In this document: positions 44,378 through 57,117 of the stretch, in pieces
Numbering within the stretch: position 1 is the first letter of the stretch
How the letters are laid out: each line of letters starts with the position of its first letter
Assembly (NCBI GenBank): GCA_007115705.1
Contig: QXEO01001041.1
Location: forward strand, 1-64,000
DNA length: 64,000 bases
Source: Dactylis glomerata
Lineage: Eukaryota; Streptophyta; Magnoliopsida; Poales; Poaceae
Reading direction: 5' to 3'
Position numbers and translations under genes: made by a program
Notes under the pieces: generated by a model
What the model was told of the DNA's origin: nothing
What the model saw: only the letters and a program-made list of their open reading frames with translations
Database searches by the model: none

Positions 44378-44392
44378 ATCTCCCCCATTTTG
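44378..44392 (-). other. Polypurine tract (element J)
   Basis: The minus strand reads AAAATGGGGGAGATT just before the LTR start TGTAAGGG. Confidence 0.85.
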
Positions 44393-47300
44393 GTAATTGA
44401 TGACAATCTCAACAAGAGGGTTTATATAATGAATGATAGAAACTAATATGCAACTTATCTGGGAATAAATTGCATACAAGAGGTTGTATTTGATATGGTC
44501 AAGTAACACAAAGCTACTACCGCATATCAAAATCAATTGTACTCACATAAACTACAACAAATATGGTTGATGTGAGTGCAACCAAAATATATAGAGCAAA
44601 CTCCCCCACAATATATGCACGTGTGATGAACTTGAATTTCATTGCATACATTGTCAAGATAAACCTTTGATGGAGTTTACACTATATATTCAACCATGCA
44701 AAACATCTAACAAAGAAGAGATGCATGAAAGGCAAACACTTAAGCACAACCAAACTTAAGTATAAAAACCATTTCCCTTAAACCCTCTAAACTTCTCCCC
44801 CATTTGCAACGATTGCCAAAATGGATGAAGGAATTTAGAAGGCCAATATAGTATGAGTTCCTCCCCAAGATGTGCATGTCTCATAAAAATGAGTGAAATC
44901 ATATGCACTTATCAAATTAACAATATTTGGAGGAAGTCAAACCATATTGAGGATCAAAGATTGCAAAAAGATGACATAGTGAAGGAAACTTCAACGAATA
45001 AAGCAAGCAAGCAATCAAGAGACCCAAAGAACCAATTGGACACAATAAGAAGTGATGATAAGAGATACTAGGTGCTTTAAATAAAATAAGGAAGCTCCCC
45101 AAGGTTCATGCATAAATTTGAATTTTTATTGCATTTGAATACAATATGCACAAACATGGAATCCTCACTCCCTATATATCATTTAAAACAAAACATGAGC
45201 ACGAAAGAATACAAAAGGATCAATACGCTTATCAAAGTGAACTTTAGTCCAAAAAGATTCACGAGATATGAGTGCGAGAAGAAGCAATAAAGAATAAACA
45301 AGCACTCATAAATCAAGTTCTTACCAACACCATCAAGAACAAAATGGATAAGAAAGATGGTCGGCAAAGAACGAGGATATCAAGGGAAGAAATTAACACT
45401 CTTATGCATATACATTTCTAAGTGGACAAAAAATCATGATGAACAATCCACAAAGGAACATGTATACACAAGAGGTTAGTTGAAATTAAGGAAGACATGA
45501 CATCCAAGAGAGAGTCATAGAATATACCAAATAGCTTTGCTAGAAAGCATATATAGCTCAAGGCTCCATTTTACATTATGGTATATTAATAAACTCCCCA
45601 CTCAAAATCATCAAAGCCATCACAACTAGCAATAAGGGATCAAAAGATAGTCGGGATGCTTTGAAAGGCAACAAGCATAATAAAGAAGGGTACAACTTGC
45701 AACATAATCTATATTGCGCATGAGAGAGCGTTGAGGAATTAATATGCAATAAATTGCTAAAATGGCATATTTGGGATTGGTGAATCATAAACATGATTTT
45801 ATATACTTCCCGTCATATGCAATCATCTCAACTTGCTCACATATGAAATAAAGATATTTCTTTATAAGACCTTTGCAAGAACCGCAACATTTGCAAATAA
45901 ATATTATCATGCCAATAACCAACCTACAAGAGTTGGGATGCTAGAAAAGTATGCATGAATGTTATACTTGTTACCGAGATAGCAATGGTGTGATGTAGTA
46001 GATAAGAGTTCACCGATCGATCATCCTAGCTTGGCTCCAATAATCATATGGTGACAACACCTTCCTTATAAATGAGACAAGCATCCATTGCATCTCCAAT
46101 GTACCTAAGACAACATTTAAGTACATCTTGGTCCCCAAACTTATTGGGTCCAAAGTGGTTAGACTAACCACAATACATATGATAGACTCCATAAAAATAT
46201 GTGCATAGTTAAAGATGAAATTTGAATTTCATGCACATCTTAGCCATTTAGGATTTGATGGAGTATAACATATATATTGGATCAAAGAAAGCAACTAAGA
46301 TACAAAAATAAGCATAAAGAGAATATGCATGCACCTATCTTTCAAGATCCAAAGAAGATACGATTTAGACAAAAACACCAAGAATACAAGGAGGTATAAA
46401 AGGTGTGGCAAAACACATTATTTGTCCAAATGACATCAAGGGAACAAATCAAAAAATGATTTATTCATAAAATTCAACAAATGAACCTAACAACTTATTG
46501 AGCATGAAAGAATAAATAAATAAAATCATGCTCAACAATTTATCTCATTCGAGCAAATAAATCATAGAAGAAGGAATGAGATAACTAACTCCCAAAAGAG
46601 CAAGGTTCCAACAAATAAACCAAACCCTCTACACTTTTCACAATGGCACAAGTACCAAAAAGAAAAGGTTTGTCTTACAACAACACACACTTGATGGGGA
46701 TCAAGAGATGAGACAAAGTCAAGCAAAAAGATCCTCAAGAAGGCAATAAGACAATGGGAGTCAAAATAATTTCTTGGCAAGAAATATGGGCAATAAGATG
46801 CAAATTCCAAGGTGAAGATGATCTAGAGGAATTACCACACATATATATGAATACCAATTGTCAAAGACAAGAAGTTCATATTGGAATTATTTCCCGGTGG
46901 TGTATTGCAAAGATATTCAAGATCAACTTCACAATAAAAGGCATATGGTTAAATATTCAAATTAAGCACCATGCACGAAAAAGGATTCTTGGTAGCTCCA
47001 AAAATAGTCAAACAATCATGCAAAGCAATGATTAGAGTAACTAGAAGCAAACGGCTTCCTACTTATGATATATATATAAATATATTTGAGTGAAACCGCA
47101 CCAAGAATTCTTACTCAAACCAAGACCAAAGAAATGAGCAATAAAATCATTTAAGAAATAATCGGAGCTTGTTTGAGCAAACATGCCACCTAGGAACAAG
47201 ATAATTAACAATATCAACTCTAAGTGGCAATACATCAAATGTTCACATTTCCTAGGCTTGTGATATGCATAAGACATATTACTCCCCCATAATGTGATAT

Positions 47301-47854
47301 TAAATTCTTTTCAACAAAAGGCAAACAAAATCCAACTAGAGATAATTAATGGAGATATAGAATTTGAATTTCTCATGAGCATGGCATACCACATAGTGAC
47401 TAGATAATCTTGCAATATCAATACTAAGTGGTATTACTCATGTGCACACATTTATAGGATTGTGAGGTGCCAATGGCAAATCACTCCCCCAAAATGGGAT
47501 GTTCCATTAATCACTCGATAAGAGCCAAATAAGATACCATAAATATACATTAGAGGCTCGAAGCAAACACACAAGTATATGATGTGCCAAACACCCAACA
47601 CCTACTTGAATACACAAGATAAGTAGGTATAAGGAACAACATATACAAACACATACTTGGTACAAAACCAAAACATGCAAAGGGGCAAGTAACTTACAAT
47701 GTAAAGAGGTTAAGTACAAGTTACCGCAAAAAGGCACATTGGATATAAAATGATAGTGTCAATGACTTGGCTTGATGAAAATAAAATTAATGAAGATCCC
47801 TTAATTCTTCATGAGGTAGCCAAGTCTCCAATGCCCTCCATAAACACCTATTGA
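44393..47854 (-). other. Non-coding 3' region of element J
   Basis: About 3.5 kb, strongly AT-rich, with only short chance ORFs. Further GGGGGAG-type purine motifs (minus strand) stand near 44604, 44798, 47282 and 47486. The protease, integrase and RT of an autonomous Copia element are absent; the stretch may be a replacement or a remnant too diverged to read. Confidence 0.75.
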
Positions 47855-50168
47855 TCAAGTTTTAGCTTGTTGGTACCCAACCAAGTTGGGTCCTAAGAGG
47901 TTAGTAACAATAGGCTTGGCAACCCAAATGGTTCTTTTCTTGACACCACTTTGAGTTCCAACAAACTTGGCAAACACATTGCCATCCTTATCTTTTCTAA
48001 TAGAATAATCATCATCAACAATGATAGGATTAGATAAGGTACCGCTTAAGCATGAAGAAGCAAAGTTCCCCTTCTCACGGCAAATATAGCAACAAGTGCT
48101 TCCCTTTCTCTTCTTCATTGAATTCTTGATTTGGGAAGCTTCATCTTGTTTCTTCTTGGGAAGTGGCCTATCTTCAACTTGAGGTCGTGCTTGAGCTTGA
48201 ACTTGTGGCCTCTTCCCTTGTTGCTTCTCACTCAAGTGCTTCTTCTTCAATGGGCAAGATCTCACATGATGCCCTTCAATCTTGCACTTGAAGCAAACAA
48301 TCTTGGCCAAATTCTTGACTTGGTCTTGGCCCTTCTTCTTCTTGTTGCTCTTGGACTTGTTCTTGTCATTGGAGTTGAATCCAAGTCCACTCTTGTCATT
48401 AGGGGATTTTTGCACACTCAAAATATTATCGAGTGTGGATTTCCCTTCATGACGCTTATCCAAGTCTTTCTCCAAACTAGTGACTTGGGCCTTGAGCTCT
48501 TTGATTTCCTCTACAAGGTTAGTAGTAATACAAGTACTAGAGGAAATAGAAGCTTCGTTGTTAGAGCAACAAGGCATAGCAAGTAATTTATCACAAGATG
48601 TAGCAATATTATGCCTAGACAAATTACTAGGACTAGCACATGGTAATATATCATTTTGGTTCAAAGTAGTGCTAATGTCCAAATGAGGCTCACAAGATGT
48701 TTCCTTAGTGATACTTGCCTCATGAGCTAACTTTAGCCCATTATAAGAGATTAGGAGATCCTCATGAGAGCCCGAGAGCTTTTCATGGCTTTCCTCCAAT
48801 TTCTTATAATTGCTTGTTAGCAACTCAAGTTGAGCCCTTAGCTCAACATTCTCCTTTAATATAGATGCTTCACAAGACATAGAGTTAGTAGCACAAGCAT
48901 CATTAATAGATTTAGCATTTGTAAGCTCATAAGATTTAATAGATTGAGATAGGCAAGAATTAGTATGCTTCTCTTCGGATAGCTCTTGCTTGAGGAGATT
49001 GAATCTCCATTTCCCCTCATTAACAAGGGAGTTCAATTCCTTAATGGTCTCCTTGTGGTCAAACAAGGTTTTCATTAAGTGTTCGACTTTAGCACGAGCA
49101 TCATTATTACCACGAAGAGAGGCATACACAATTCCCATCTCATGCAAGAAAGCTTCATTATCATCATCATTCATCATCATCATCACTCTCATCATAAGGA
49201 GATGTGTCGGGATTCAAAGTAGGAGTTACCTTTGAACCGCTTGCCATAAGGCACATGTGAACTTGCGTAGATGATGATGGAACTTCAATAGAAGCACATT
49301 CTTCATTTTCGAGTGTAGGACAAGCTCTTGCGAGATGTCCATACTCGTGGCATTCATAGCATTGCCTTCTCTTGATAGAAACCTTCTTGGTTCTTCTATT
49401 GATTTCTTCTTTAATTATGTGACCCAATTTTTCTTTAATTTCCTCTACATGGTTAGTCATACAACAACTAGAGGAAATAGAATCATTTTGAGTGTGGTCA
49501 CAACTAGAAACAAGCATATCATCACAAAATTTAATCAAGCAAATTTTAGGAGATATGCAAGGACCTTTAACACAAGAATGAGTAAAGAATTTCTTGCAAG
49601 AAGTGTTTAGGTCCAAACTCTCTACACCATTAGGATTTATAGAAATAGAATCATTGGTGCAAAGAACAAGACTACCAACATCACATATGATTTCTTCACT
49701 CACCGTATCATTACCTTGTGACAAGTCACATGTTGGTGAAGTGGAAGAACTTGAACAATCATCACGACCGGATGTGGAAGCAACTTGGAGCTCTTCACGA
49801 TGTGAAGGTGAAGAGAGCTCCTTGGGTTCACTTTCAACCTCAAGAGAAATGGTCCCACCAAATGACTCTTCTAGCTTGGTCCATATCTCATGAGACGTCT
49901 TGCACTTTGAACCCATCAAGCAAACATAAACTATGGAGCTCACAGACAATAAAATTTCATTAAATACTTGAGCTTCTAGATGTAAATTTTTCTCATCCTC
50001 TATATATAGACTTTGAGGATCCATCGGAGGAGAAAAGCCTACATCTAGAAATCGCTCTATATTTGGACACAAAGTCCGAAGATTAGAAAGCATGCGATTT
50101 CTCCATAGCATATAATTTGTGCCATCAAAAATAATTGTGTCATTGTGCACTAAATAACTAGCCGACAT
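47855..50168 (-). pseudogene. gag: gag-like polyprotein with zinc knuckles (element J)
   Basis: It starts at the ATG at 50168 (MSASYLVHNDT); a Copia gag N-terminus with DGTNYMLWRNRM and HEIWTKLEESF follows. A first zinc knuckle CX2CX4HX4C (CYECHEYGHLARAC) lies near 49350. At 49167-49195 the frame runs into a GAT-rich microsatellite and stops; the continuation reads in another frame from within it (NDDDNEAFLHEMG) to 47855. The second part is a long coiled-coil-like region with a second knuckle (CFKCKIEGHHVRSC). A third, degenerate one (CYICREKGNFASSC) has Asn where His is expected. It stops at a TGA/TAG without any protease or pol. The break is one frameshift in a repeat and could be recent slippage. 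Confidence 0.8.
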
Positions 50169-50203
50169 CTTTACTCTCAAGGCGGTGAAGCCTAAACAAG
50201 GAG

Positions 50204-50223
50204 AGACCTTGCTCTGATACCAA
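50204..50223 (-). other. Primer binding site, tRNA-iMet type (element J)
   Basis: The minus strand reads TTGGTATCAGAGCAAGG next to the LTR end, containing TGGTATCAGAGC, the complement of the initiator tRNA-Met 3' end. Confidence 0.9.
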
Positions 50224-50224
50224 T

Positions 50225-52407
50225 TGAAAGGACGAGATGTCGCCTAGAGGGGGGTGAATAGGCGTTTTAAAAACAATTACGGAATTGGCTTGAAGGAATG
50301 CGGAATTAAACTAACGTTTATTTTCTTCAAGCACAAGACCTAAAAATGCTAGGCTCAACTAAGTGCAACAACAACAACTAGATATAAGCAAGATAGCACA
50401 AGATATAATTCACAAGTGATAAGCAAGATATAAGTACTTCAAGCACGATGGCTATCACAAGGAAATAAACTCGGGTATAGAGATAACCGAGGCACGCAGA
50501 GACGAAGATGTATCCCGATGTTCACTTACATAAAGTAAGCTAATCACCGTTGGAGAGATGCGGGTAACCACGAAGGCCCCCGAACGCCACGAAGGCTCAC
50601 CTTCTTCTCCGAGTCCCCCACGAAGCTAGGGACCCCTTCTTATGGTTAGCTTTTCCTCCACTCCGGAGATGGCAAGCTCCACAACCACTTCACAACTCCC
50701 ACGAAGGGGAAGCCCGGGCCTCTTCACAATCTTCCACGAAGAGGACACCGTGGCACAATCACCGAGCCAACTAGGAGGTCACCCTTCAAGAGTAACAAGC
50801 TCACGGTCTCTCACTCGAACAAATCGTAATGGAGAGCTCAACACTATGCAAGGATGCAAAGCAAGAACACAAGGGAAAGTGCTCAAATCCTTCTCTCTCA
50901 AATCCCACCAAAGCAACAAATGCTATGGAGGAGTTAGAGAGGAAGAACAAGGGTGGAGGTCAACCAATGACCTCAAGATCTAGATCCAATGGGTTCCCCT
51001 CACTTAGAGGAGAAATTGATTGGTGGAGTTGTAGATCTAGATCTCCTCTTCCAAATCCCTCACAAATATGCAAGATTCATTGGAGGGAAGGGAGAGGAAG
51101 CAAGCTCAAGAGATTCAACAATGGAGGTGAGAGAAAAGCTCAAGAACACACTTAGAAACCCTAGAAAACCGTTGGGGAAGAAGCCCCCTTTTATAGGGCA
51201 AGAAAACTGCCCGTTACAGAGTTTTCGGGTCGCTCCGGAGTAGAGCCCGGAGCAGCTCCGGATTGCACTCCGGAGTGGCACTGCTCAGCCCGGAGCAGAG
51301 CCCGGAGCAGCTCCGGATTTGGAAAACTGCAAAAACCCTCATACGAAAAACGCGATAACTTTTGCATCCGAACTCCGTTTTTAGCAACCTTGGACTTTTT
51401 GAAAAGCTTAGAAAAAGTACTACAACTTTATGCAGAGAAACACCAAGAAATGTCAAGAGGAAAAATACCAAATGTGGAGAGGTGTGAAACCTCCCAAAGT
51501 GAAGAACCGGTAAAACTCTTCAACTCGAAAACGCAATAGACGATGCATTTGGATTCCGTTTTCGATGAACTTGGGCTTGTTGGAAAGCTAGCAACAAGCT
51601 CAAGAACCTCACACAAAGAAACAACAGGAAGCAACAAACTAGGAAGATGCAAAGTATGCAAAGGATTGAGCTCCCTATGACGATGAGATCAAGTTACCCA
51701 ACCGAAAGCCCCTCTTGATAGTGCGGCTATCTATCCTATAACCCGGTCTCCCAACAAACACCTTGAGACCGGCAAAAGGAAAACCTAGCAAGGACATACC
51801 TTTGCCTTGAGCATCCCGCTTGATCTTGATGAAGAAGCTTCATTTGATTTCATTCTCCCATGGGCCATATTGAATCCTTCTTTTGATGTAAGCCCATGGG
51901 AAGATACTTGATTCCACTATTCTCTCTTCATCTTGGTCAACCTTGTATCTACTCATGCTCTATCGAATCTCTCTTAAGATGCATAGGGAATTCTTCATTT
52001 GATTGCATGCTCTAAGTCTTGGTCAACCATGGCTCAACTCATGAGACCATCGTGACCTCGACATAGAGCCATAACTTGAATTCTTCTCATGTAACCAAAC
52101 TCTCAAGATCTTGAGACTCCTTGGCTTAGCACATAAGCTAGAGCATGGAATACTTGAGTTCTACACAAGAACAACATCTTTATTTCTTCTTCTTGATCAT
52201 ATTGGATTCATCTCTTCTATTCAATGATCTTGATGCCAATACTTAAGATATATCTTTATCTTCATGGCATCCAAGCCTTGAATCCAACACATGGACTTCA
52301 AGCAATTCCTATGAACAATTCCTTCATAAAAATCTCAATGAAAACATTAGTCCATAGGGATTGTCATTAATTACCAAAAACACACTTAGGGGCAATTGAC
52401 CCTTACA
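50225..52407 (-). repeat. 5' LTR of element J (2183 bp)
   Basis: This copy is nearly identical to 42195-44377. A TATAAAAG box on the minus strand at 51188-51195 lies next to the CGG palindrome cluster (51233-51316). Confidence 0.95.
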
Positions 52408-52816
52408 TTAGTTCACCCTATCAACCTTGCATATCTACTTCATCATTTCCTTTATAAGATGGTTTGCGAATGCATCCAATGTACTCATGGCTGTGTCCCT
52501 GGCTATCAACTTGGCCAGACTATGGGGAAGAGTATCCGGAGGAAGGTTATGAAGAAGAGTATCAGAACTAAGATCGTCTCCTGAGTCGCCATTGCCTGTA
52601 GGGTGAAGGCATGGACCCGAAGACGTTATTTCCGCTGCTATATTGTGTTGTAATATGAACTTGGTCACTATGACCATTTGTATTTGAACTATTTGTATTG
52701 TAATGTCTATGGAACTGGTTACCAACTACGTTATGTGTATCACAACAATGATTCTGGGATTGTGGTGGAATACATAACGGGCACTTCGAATTTGTTGTAA
52801 ATTCGGGGGTGTCACA
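52408..52816 (+). repeat. 3' LTR of element A, segment 3
   Basis: This is the end of A's 3' LTR, equivalent to 16819-17226, starting with J's right duplication TTAGT and ending GGGTGTCACA. The next five bases, GTAAA (52817-52821), are A's right target duplication. Confidence 0.93.
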
Positions 52817-53534
52817 GTAAAGTAGCATGAGGTTTGGGTACTCGTATTCACGGGACACGAGGTTTTCAACTTATGATTTGTCAAGCATATGCAGCATAAG
52901 TGTTCTCGCATTAACTTTAACCATTCAAGATGCTTATGATGGGGGCAATGAGAGCTCAAAGCCGGTAAGTACCATAATTTTTGAAGGTTTATAAAACTTG
53001 CAATCACTGCTTCCCTCTGTGAAGGGCCTTTCTTTTTACTTTTATGTTGAGTCACCACCTTCTACCTTTATGCACCGTCTAAGAGAGCATAGTTGTCATT
53101 CTGAGTATAATGTGCATTGTCCCAAAGTTTTCATTGATTGATTAGTGATCATGGTTTCACTTGTTCTTAAATTATTTGTATCTAGTCGCCCTCTTAAACT
53201 TGAAGGTGTCCTATGCATTTATGTTTTGCTCTCCATGAAGGACAAGCTGAAAACCATTTGTATGTTTTTCCTTATGATTTGAACACACGTTTGACTTTCA
53301 TTGCTTCATTTTCATGATCTTTTGTTTGTGTTCTATTTCATGTTATAACATGGTTGCTAAGTTTCTTCTATCAAGATTATATCTTTCATGCCCATGTTTT
53401 AAGTTCTTTTGATCCCAGCACTCAATGCTTACATAGATGATCAAGATTGTGTAGGTGCATGTCACCTCAAAAATTGTTTCTTTTGTTATCACTTACCTAC
53501 TCGAGGACGAGCAGGAGTTAAGCTTGGGGATGCT
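52817..53534 (+). other. Element B, end of internal region
   Basis: Non-coding 3' end of B, continuing from 13687. It holds CTCGAGGACGAG (53500-53511) and the purine tract AGCTTGGGGATGCT directly before the 3' LTR. Confidence 0.88.
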
Positions 53535-55153
53535 TGATACGTCCAAAACGTATCTATAATTTTTTATGCTCCATGCTTGTTTTTACACCATTTGCTTAGT
53601 GTTTCGTTACACTTCGTGGCACTTTTATGCATTTTCTGGAACTAACCTATTAACAAGTCGCCTTAGTGCCAGTTCCCTGTTTTTTACTGTTTTTGTGTTT
53701 CAGAAAAGTTACACATGAAATATTCTCGGAATTGGACGAAACAAAAGCTGGACGTCCAGAAATTCACCGAAGCTTCCAGAGAACCGAAGAGGAGACGAAG
53801 TGGGGCCACGAGGGCCCCACACAATAGGGCGGCGCGGCCTGGCCCCTGGCCGCGCCCCTATGTGTGATGGCGCCTCAGCCCACTCCTGAAGTTGCCCCTT
53901 CGCCTATAAAGACCCCTCGATGGGAAAAACCTAAGTACCCGATCACTTTTCCAGAACACATCGCGATCCGCCGCCGCCGTCGACCCGAAGATCGGGAGGG
54001 TCCACAAGCTCTTCCCAGCACCCTGCCGGAGAGGGGAATCGCCACCGGAGGTCTTCTTCATCGCCATGCTTGCCTTCGGCGTGATGAGTGAGTAGTCTAC
54101 ATTGGACTATGGGTCCATAGTAGTAGCTAGTTGGTTGTCTTCTCCACCATGTGCTTCATGTTTAGATCTCGTGAGCTGCTTTACATGATCAAGACTACCG
54201 TTATGTAATTCTACATGTTGTGTTTGTTGGGATCCGATGAATATTGGTGTTATGATTGAGTTGAAGTACTGAATTTTATCTTATGTTATCTCTATGTTGT
54301 TTATGATCTTGCATGCTCTCCGTTGTTAGTAGCTATCTTGGCTGAGTAGTTGCTAGTGACTCCAAGAGGGGGTTTTTATGCTCGATAGTGGGTTCATGCC
54401 TCTATTTAATCTAGGGGAGTGACAAAAACCTCTAAGGTTGTAGATGTGCTGTTGCTACTAGGGGGAAAACAACATTCATATGCTCAAGGGCATATGCTTT
54501 GTTTACATTACACACTTTGCTTAATGCAATTATCTGTTGTTCGCAACTTAATACTTGTGGAGTTCTCGGATTGATTCGCCACAAGTGGATTATTAGTCAT
54601 AGATGCAGTTGGATGGCAGTCTATGTATCTTGTTGTAATGCCCAGAGTAAATCTCATAGTGATCCTCTCGACATATGCACGTTGTCTTTATTCTATCAAT
54701 TGCCCAACTGTAATTTGTTTACCCAGCATGTATTATTTTATCTTATGGAGAGACACCACTAGTGAACTGTGGACCCCGGTCCTATTTCCTTTATATTGCT
54801 ATCACCTGTTTACTTTACTCGCATACTATTACTATTTTCCACGCGATACGCTCATTCCTTTGTTTAGAGCAAACCGGTGAGATTGACAACCTCATCGTAA
54901 GTTGGGAACAAAGTATTTGGTTGTGTTGTGTGCAGGTTCCACGTTGCTACTAGTTGAAGACGCGCTAACTCGTTTGATCGTAAACGGCGCCCTTGTTGGA
55001 GTGTCACTAGACTAGCAAGCATCACCTTCAGTCGTATTGGCTCCTTCCTCTCCTGATCGACATACCTTGGTTTCTTAACTGAGGGAAAACCTTGCTGCTA
55101 TATTCATCATACCTTCCTCTTGGGGTTCCCAACTAGACGGTGAAAAACTATCA
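53535..55153 (+). repeat. 3' LTR of element B (1619 bp)
   Basis: It starts TGATACGTCC and ends AAACTATCA. It is of the same LTR family as 57717-59340. It holds a GC-rich hairpin with arms GGCGCGGCC/GGCCGCGCC (53831-53839, 53848-53856) and a CCTATAAAG box (53903-53911). Downstream is the gag gene of element I, with ACACC (55154-55158) as candidate duplication. Confidence 0.88.
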
Positions 55154-55155
55154 AC

Positions 55156-57117
55156 ACCGTACCGCATCATGCCGCAGCTCATCTCAACAATTTTGTTGAG
55201 CTATGTGAGATGCAAAAGTACAAGGATGTAGATGGTGATATTATTAAGCTTAAGTTTTTTCCTTTCTCTTTGAGAGGAAGAGCTAATGATTGGTTGCTAT
55301 CTTTGCCTAGAAATAGTATTGATTCTTGGGTTAAGTGTAAGGATGCTTTTATTGGAAAATATTATCCTCCTGCTAAGATTATAGCTTTGAGAAGTGATAT
55401 TATGAAGTTTAGACAGTTTGATAATGAACATGTTGCTCAAGATTGGGAAAGAATGAAATCTATGATAAAGAATTGTCCCACTCATGGACTGACTACTTGG
55501 ATGATAATCCAAACCTTTTATGCAGGACTAAATTTTTCTTCAAGAAATCTTTTGGATTCAGCTGCTCGAGGTGCTTTTATGTCCATCACCTTGGGCGCCG
55601 CAACAAAGCTTCTTGATAATATAATGGTAAATTATTCTGAGTGGCACACCGAGAGGGCTCCACAAGGTAAGAAGGTAAATTCTGTTGAAGAAACTTCTTC
55701 CTTGAGTGATAAGATTGATACTATTATGGCTATGCTTGTTAATGATAGATCTCATGTTGATCCTAATAATGTTCCTTTAGCCTCTTTGGTTGCTCAAGAA
55801 GAGCATGTTGATGTGAACTTCATTAGAAATAATAATTTCAACAATAGTGCTTATAGGAACAATTTTGCTAGCAACAATTATAGGCCATATCCTTCTAATA
55901 GTGATAATAGCTATCTTGGTAGACCTAGAATGCCTAGTGAAGAAAGGATTTTAGAAGTTGAAAGGGCTACTAAGAATTTTATACAGATGCAATATGAGCA
56001 GAACAAGTTGTTCACCAAGACCATGGAGGAATAATCTGCCTTGTTGAAGACTATTAGTCATCAACTTGATAATTTGAATAGGGATATTCCTAAGTTGCAA
56101 GCTAAGGTTTCTAAAGCTGAAACCAGTATTTCATCTTTGTCTGATGCGCAATCTTCTTTGATTAATAGAATAGCTGCTAAACCTGATCTTTTTGCTGCTA
56201 CTAATGCCATTCAAGTTAGAATTGATGAAAATGTTAGAATGTTAGCAGAATTGCATGCTAAGTAGGAAAGAGAAGATGAGATGGCTAGAAATATGAAGGT
56301 TTGTACTATTACCACCTCTAGTGATGTTGTTTCAAATGCTAGCAATCCTCTTACTTTGATTGGTGTAGAGAAAACTCCTACTCCTTGTGCGAAAAAGCCC
56401 AAAACTGCAAAAACTTTTTCTACAAAAAGTGCTGAAATTTTTCGGAGTATGGGAGACAATAGCTCTACTTCTTTTAATGATTTTGATGTTGATGGTTGCA
56501 ATATCTCTGAAGTTATTTTGTTCTTGCAAAAGCTTGCTTTAAGTCCTAATGCTGGTTCTATGAAAGTTGCTTTTACAAAGCATATTACAAATGCTCTCAT
56601 GTAAATTAGGGAAGAAAAGTTGAAACAAAAGGTTTCTATTCCCAAGAAGTTAGAAGATAGTTGGGAGCCCATCATTGATATGAATGTGAATGATTTTGAT
56701 TGTCATACTTTATGTGATCTTGGTGCAAGTATTTCTATTATGCCTAGAAAGATTTATGATATGCTTGGTTTACCACCGCTTGAAAATTGTTATTTTGATG
56801 TTCCTCTTGCTGATGTTGCTACGAAGAAACCTTTGGGAAGGATTAATGATGTTCTTATTATGGTTAGCAATAACCTTGTTCCCGTTGATTTCCTTGTTTT
56901 GGATGTTGAATGCAATGCTTCATGTCCTATTATTTTGGGAAGACCTTTTCTTAGAACTGTTGGTGCCATTATTGATATGAAGGAAGGCACCATTAAATAT
57001 CAATTCCCACTCAAGAAAGGTATGGAACACTTCCCTAGAAAGAGAAAGAAATTACTTTTTGACTCTATTCTTAGAGCAAATTATGAACTTGATGCTTCAT
57101 CGCTTGATATTACTTGA
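55156..57117 (+). pseudogene. gag: gag and aspartic protease (element I)
   Basis: A single frame throughout, with in-frame stops at 56032-56034, 56263-56265 and 56602-56604 and no frameshift. The capsid region has GRANDWLLSLPRNSIDSW and YYPPAKI, followed by an Asn-rich linker and a helical region. The protease has CDLGASISIMP (active-site Asp near 56716) and PIILGRPFL. Element B has TGG and AAA codons where I has the second and third stops, so these are decay and not recoding signals. Nothing of pol follows the TGA at 57115-57117. Confidence 0.88.

Larger units (their letters stand above)
42195..52407 (-). mobile_element. Element J: pol-less Sirevirus-type Copia element, very young
   Basis: A full-length 10.2-kb minus-strand element flanked by TTAGT duplications (42190-42194, 52408-52412). 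It has two 2183-bp LTRs that differ at only about five positions by eye, and a tRNA-iMet primer site before the right LTR. A gag gene with zinc knuckles is present but protease, integrase and RT are missing. A 3.5-kb AT-rich 3' region with repeated polypurine-like motifs follows. Palindromic CGG repeats in the LTR and multiple polypurine tracts are known Sirevirus traits. It must depend on an autonomous relative for mobility. Confidence 0.9.

Noticed and set aside
44378..47854. Possible diverged Copia pol in the AT-rich internal part of J.
   Set aside because: No integrase or RT motif (DDE core, YVDD) is seen in any frame and no ORF exceeds about 95 codons.
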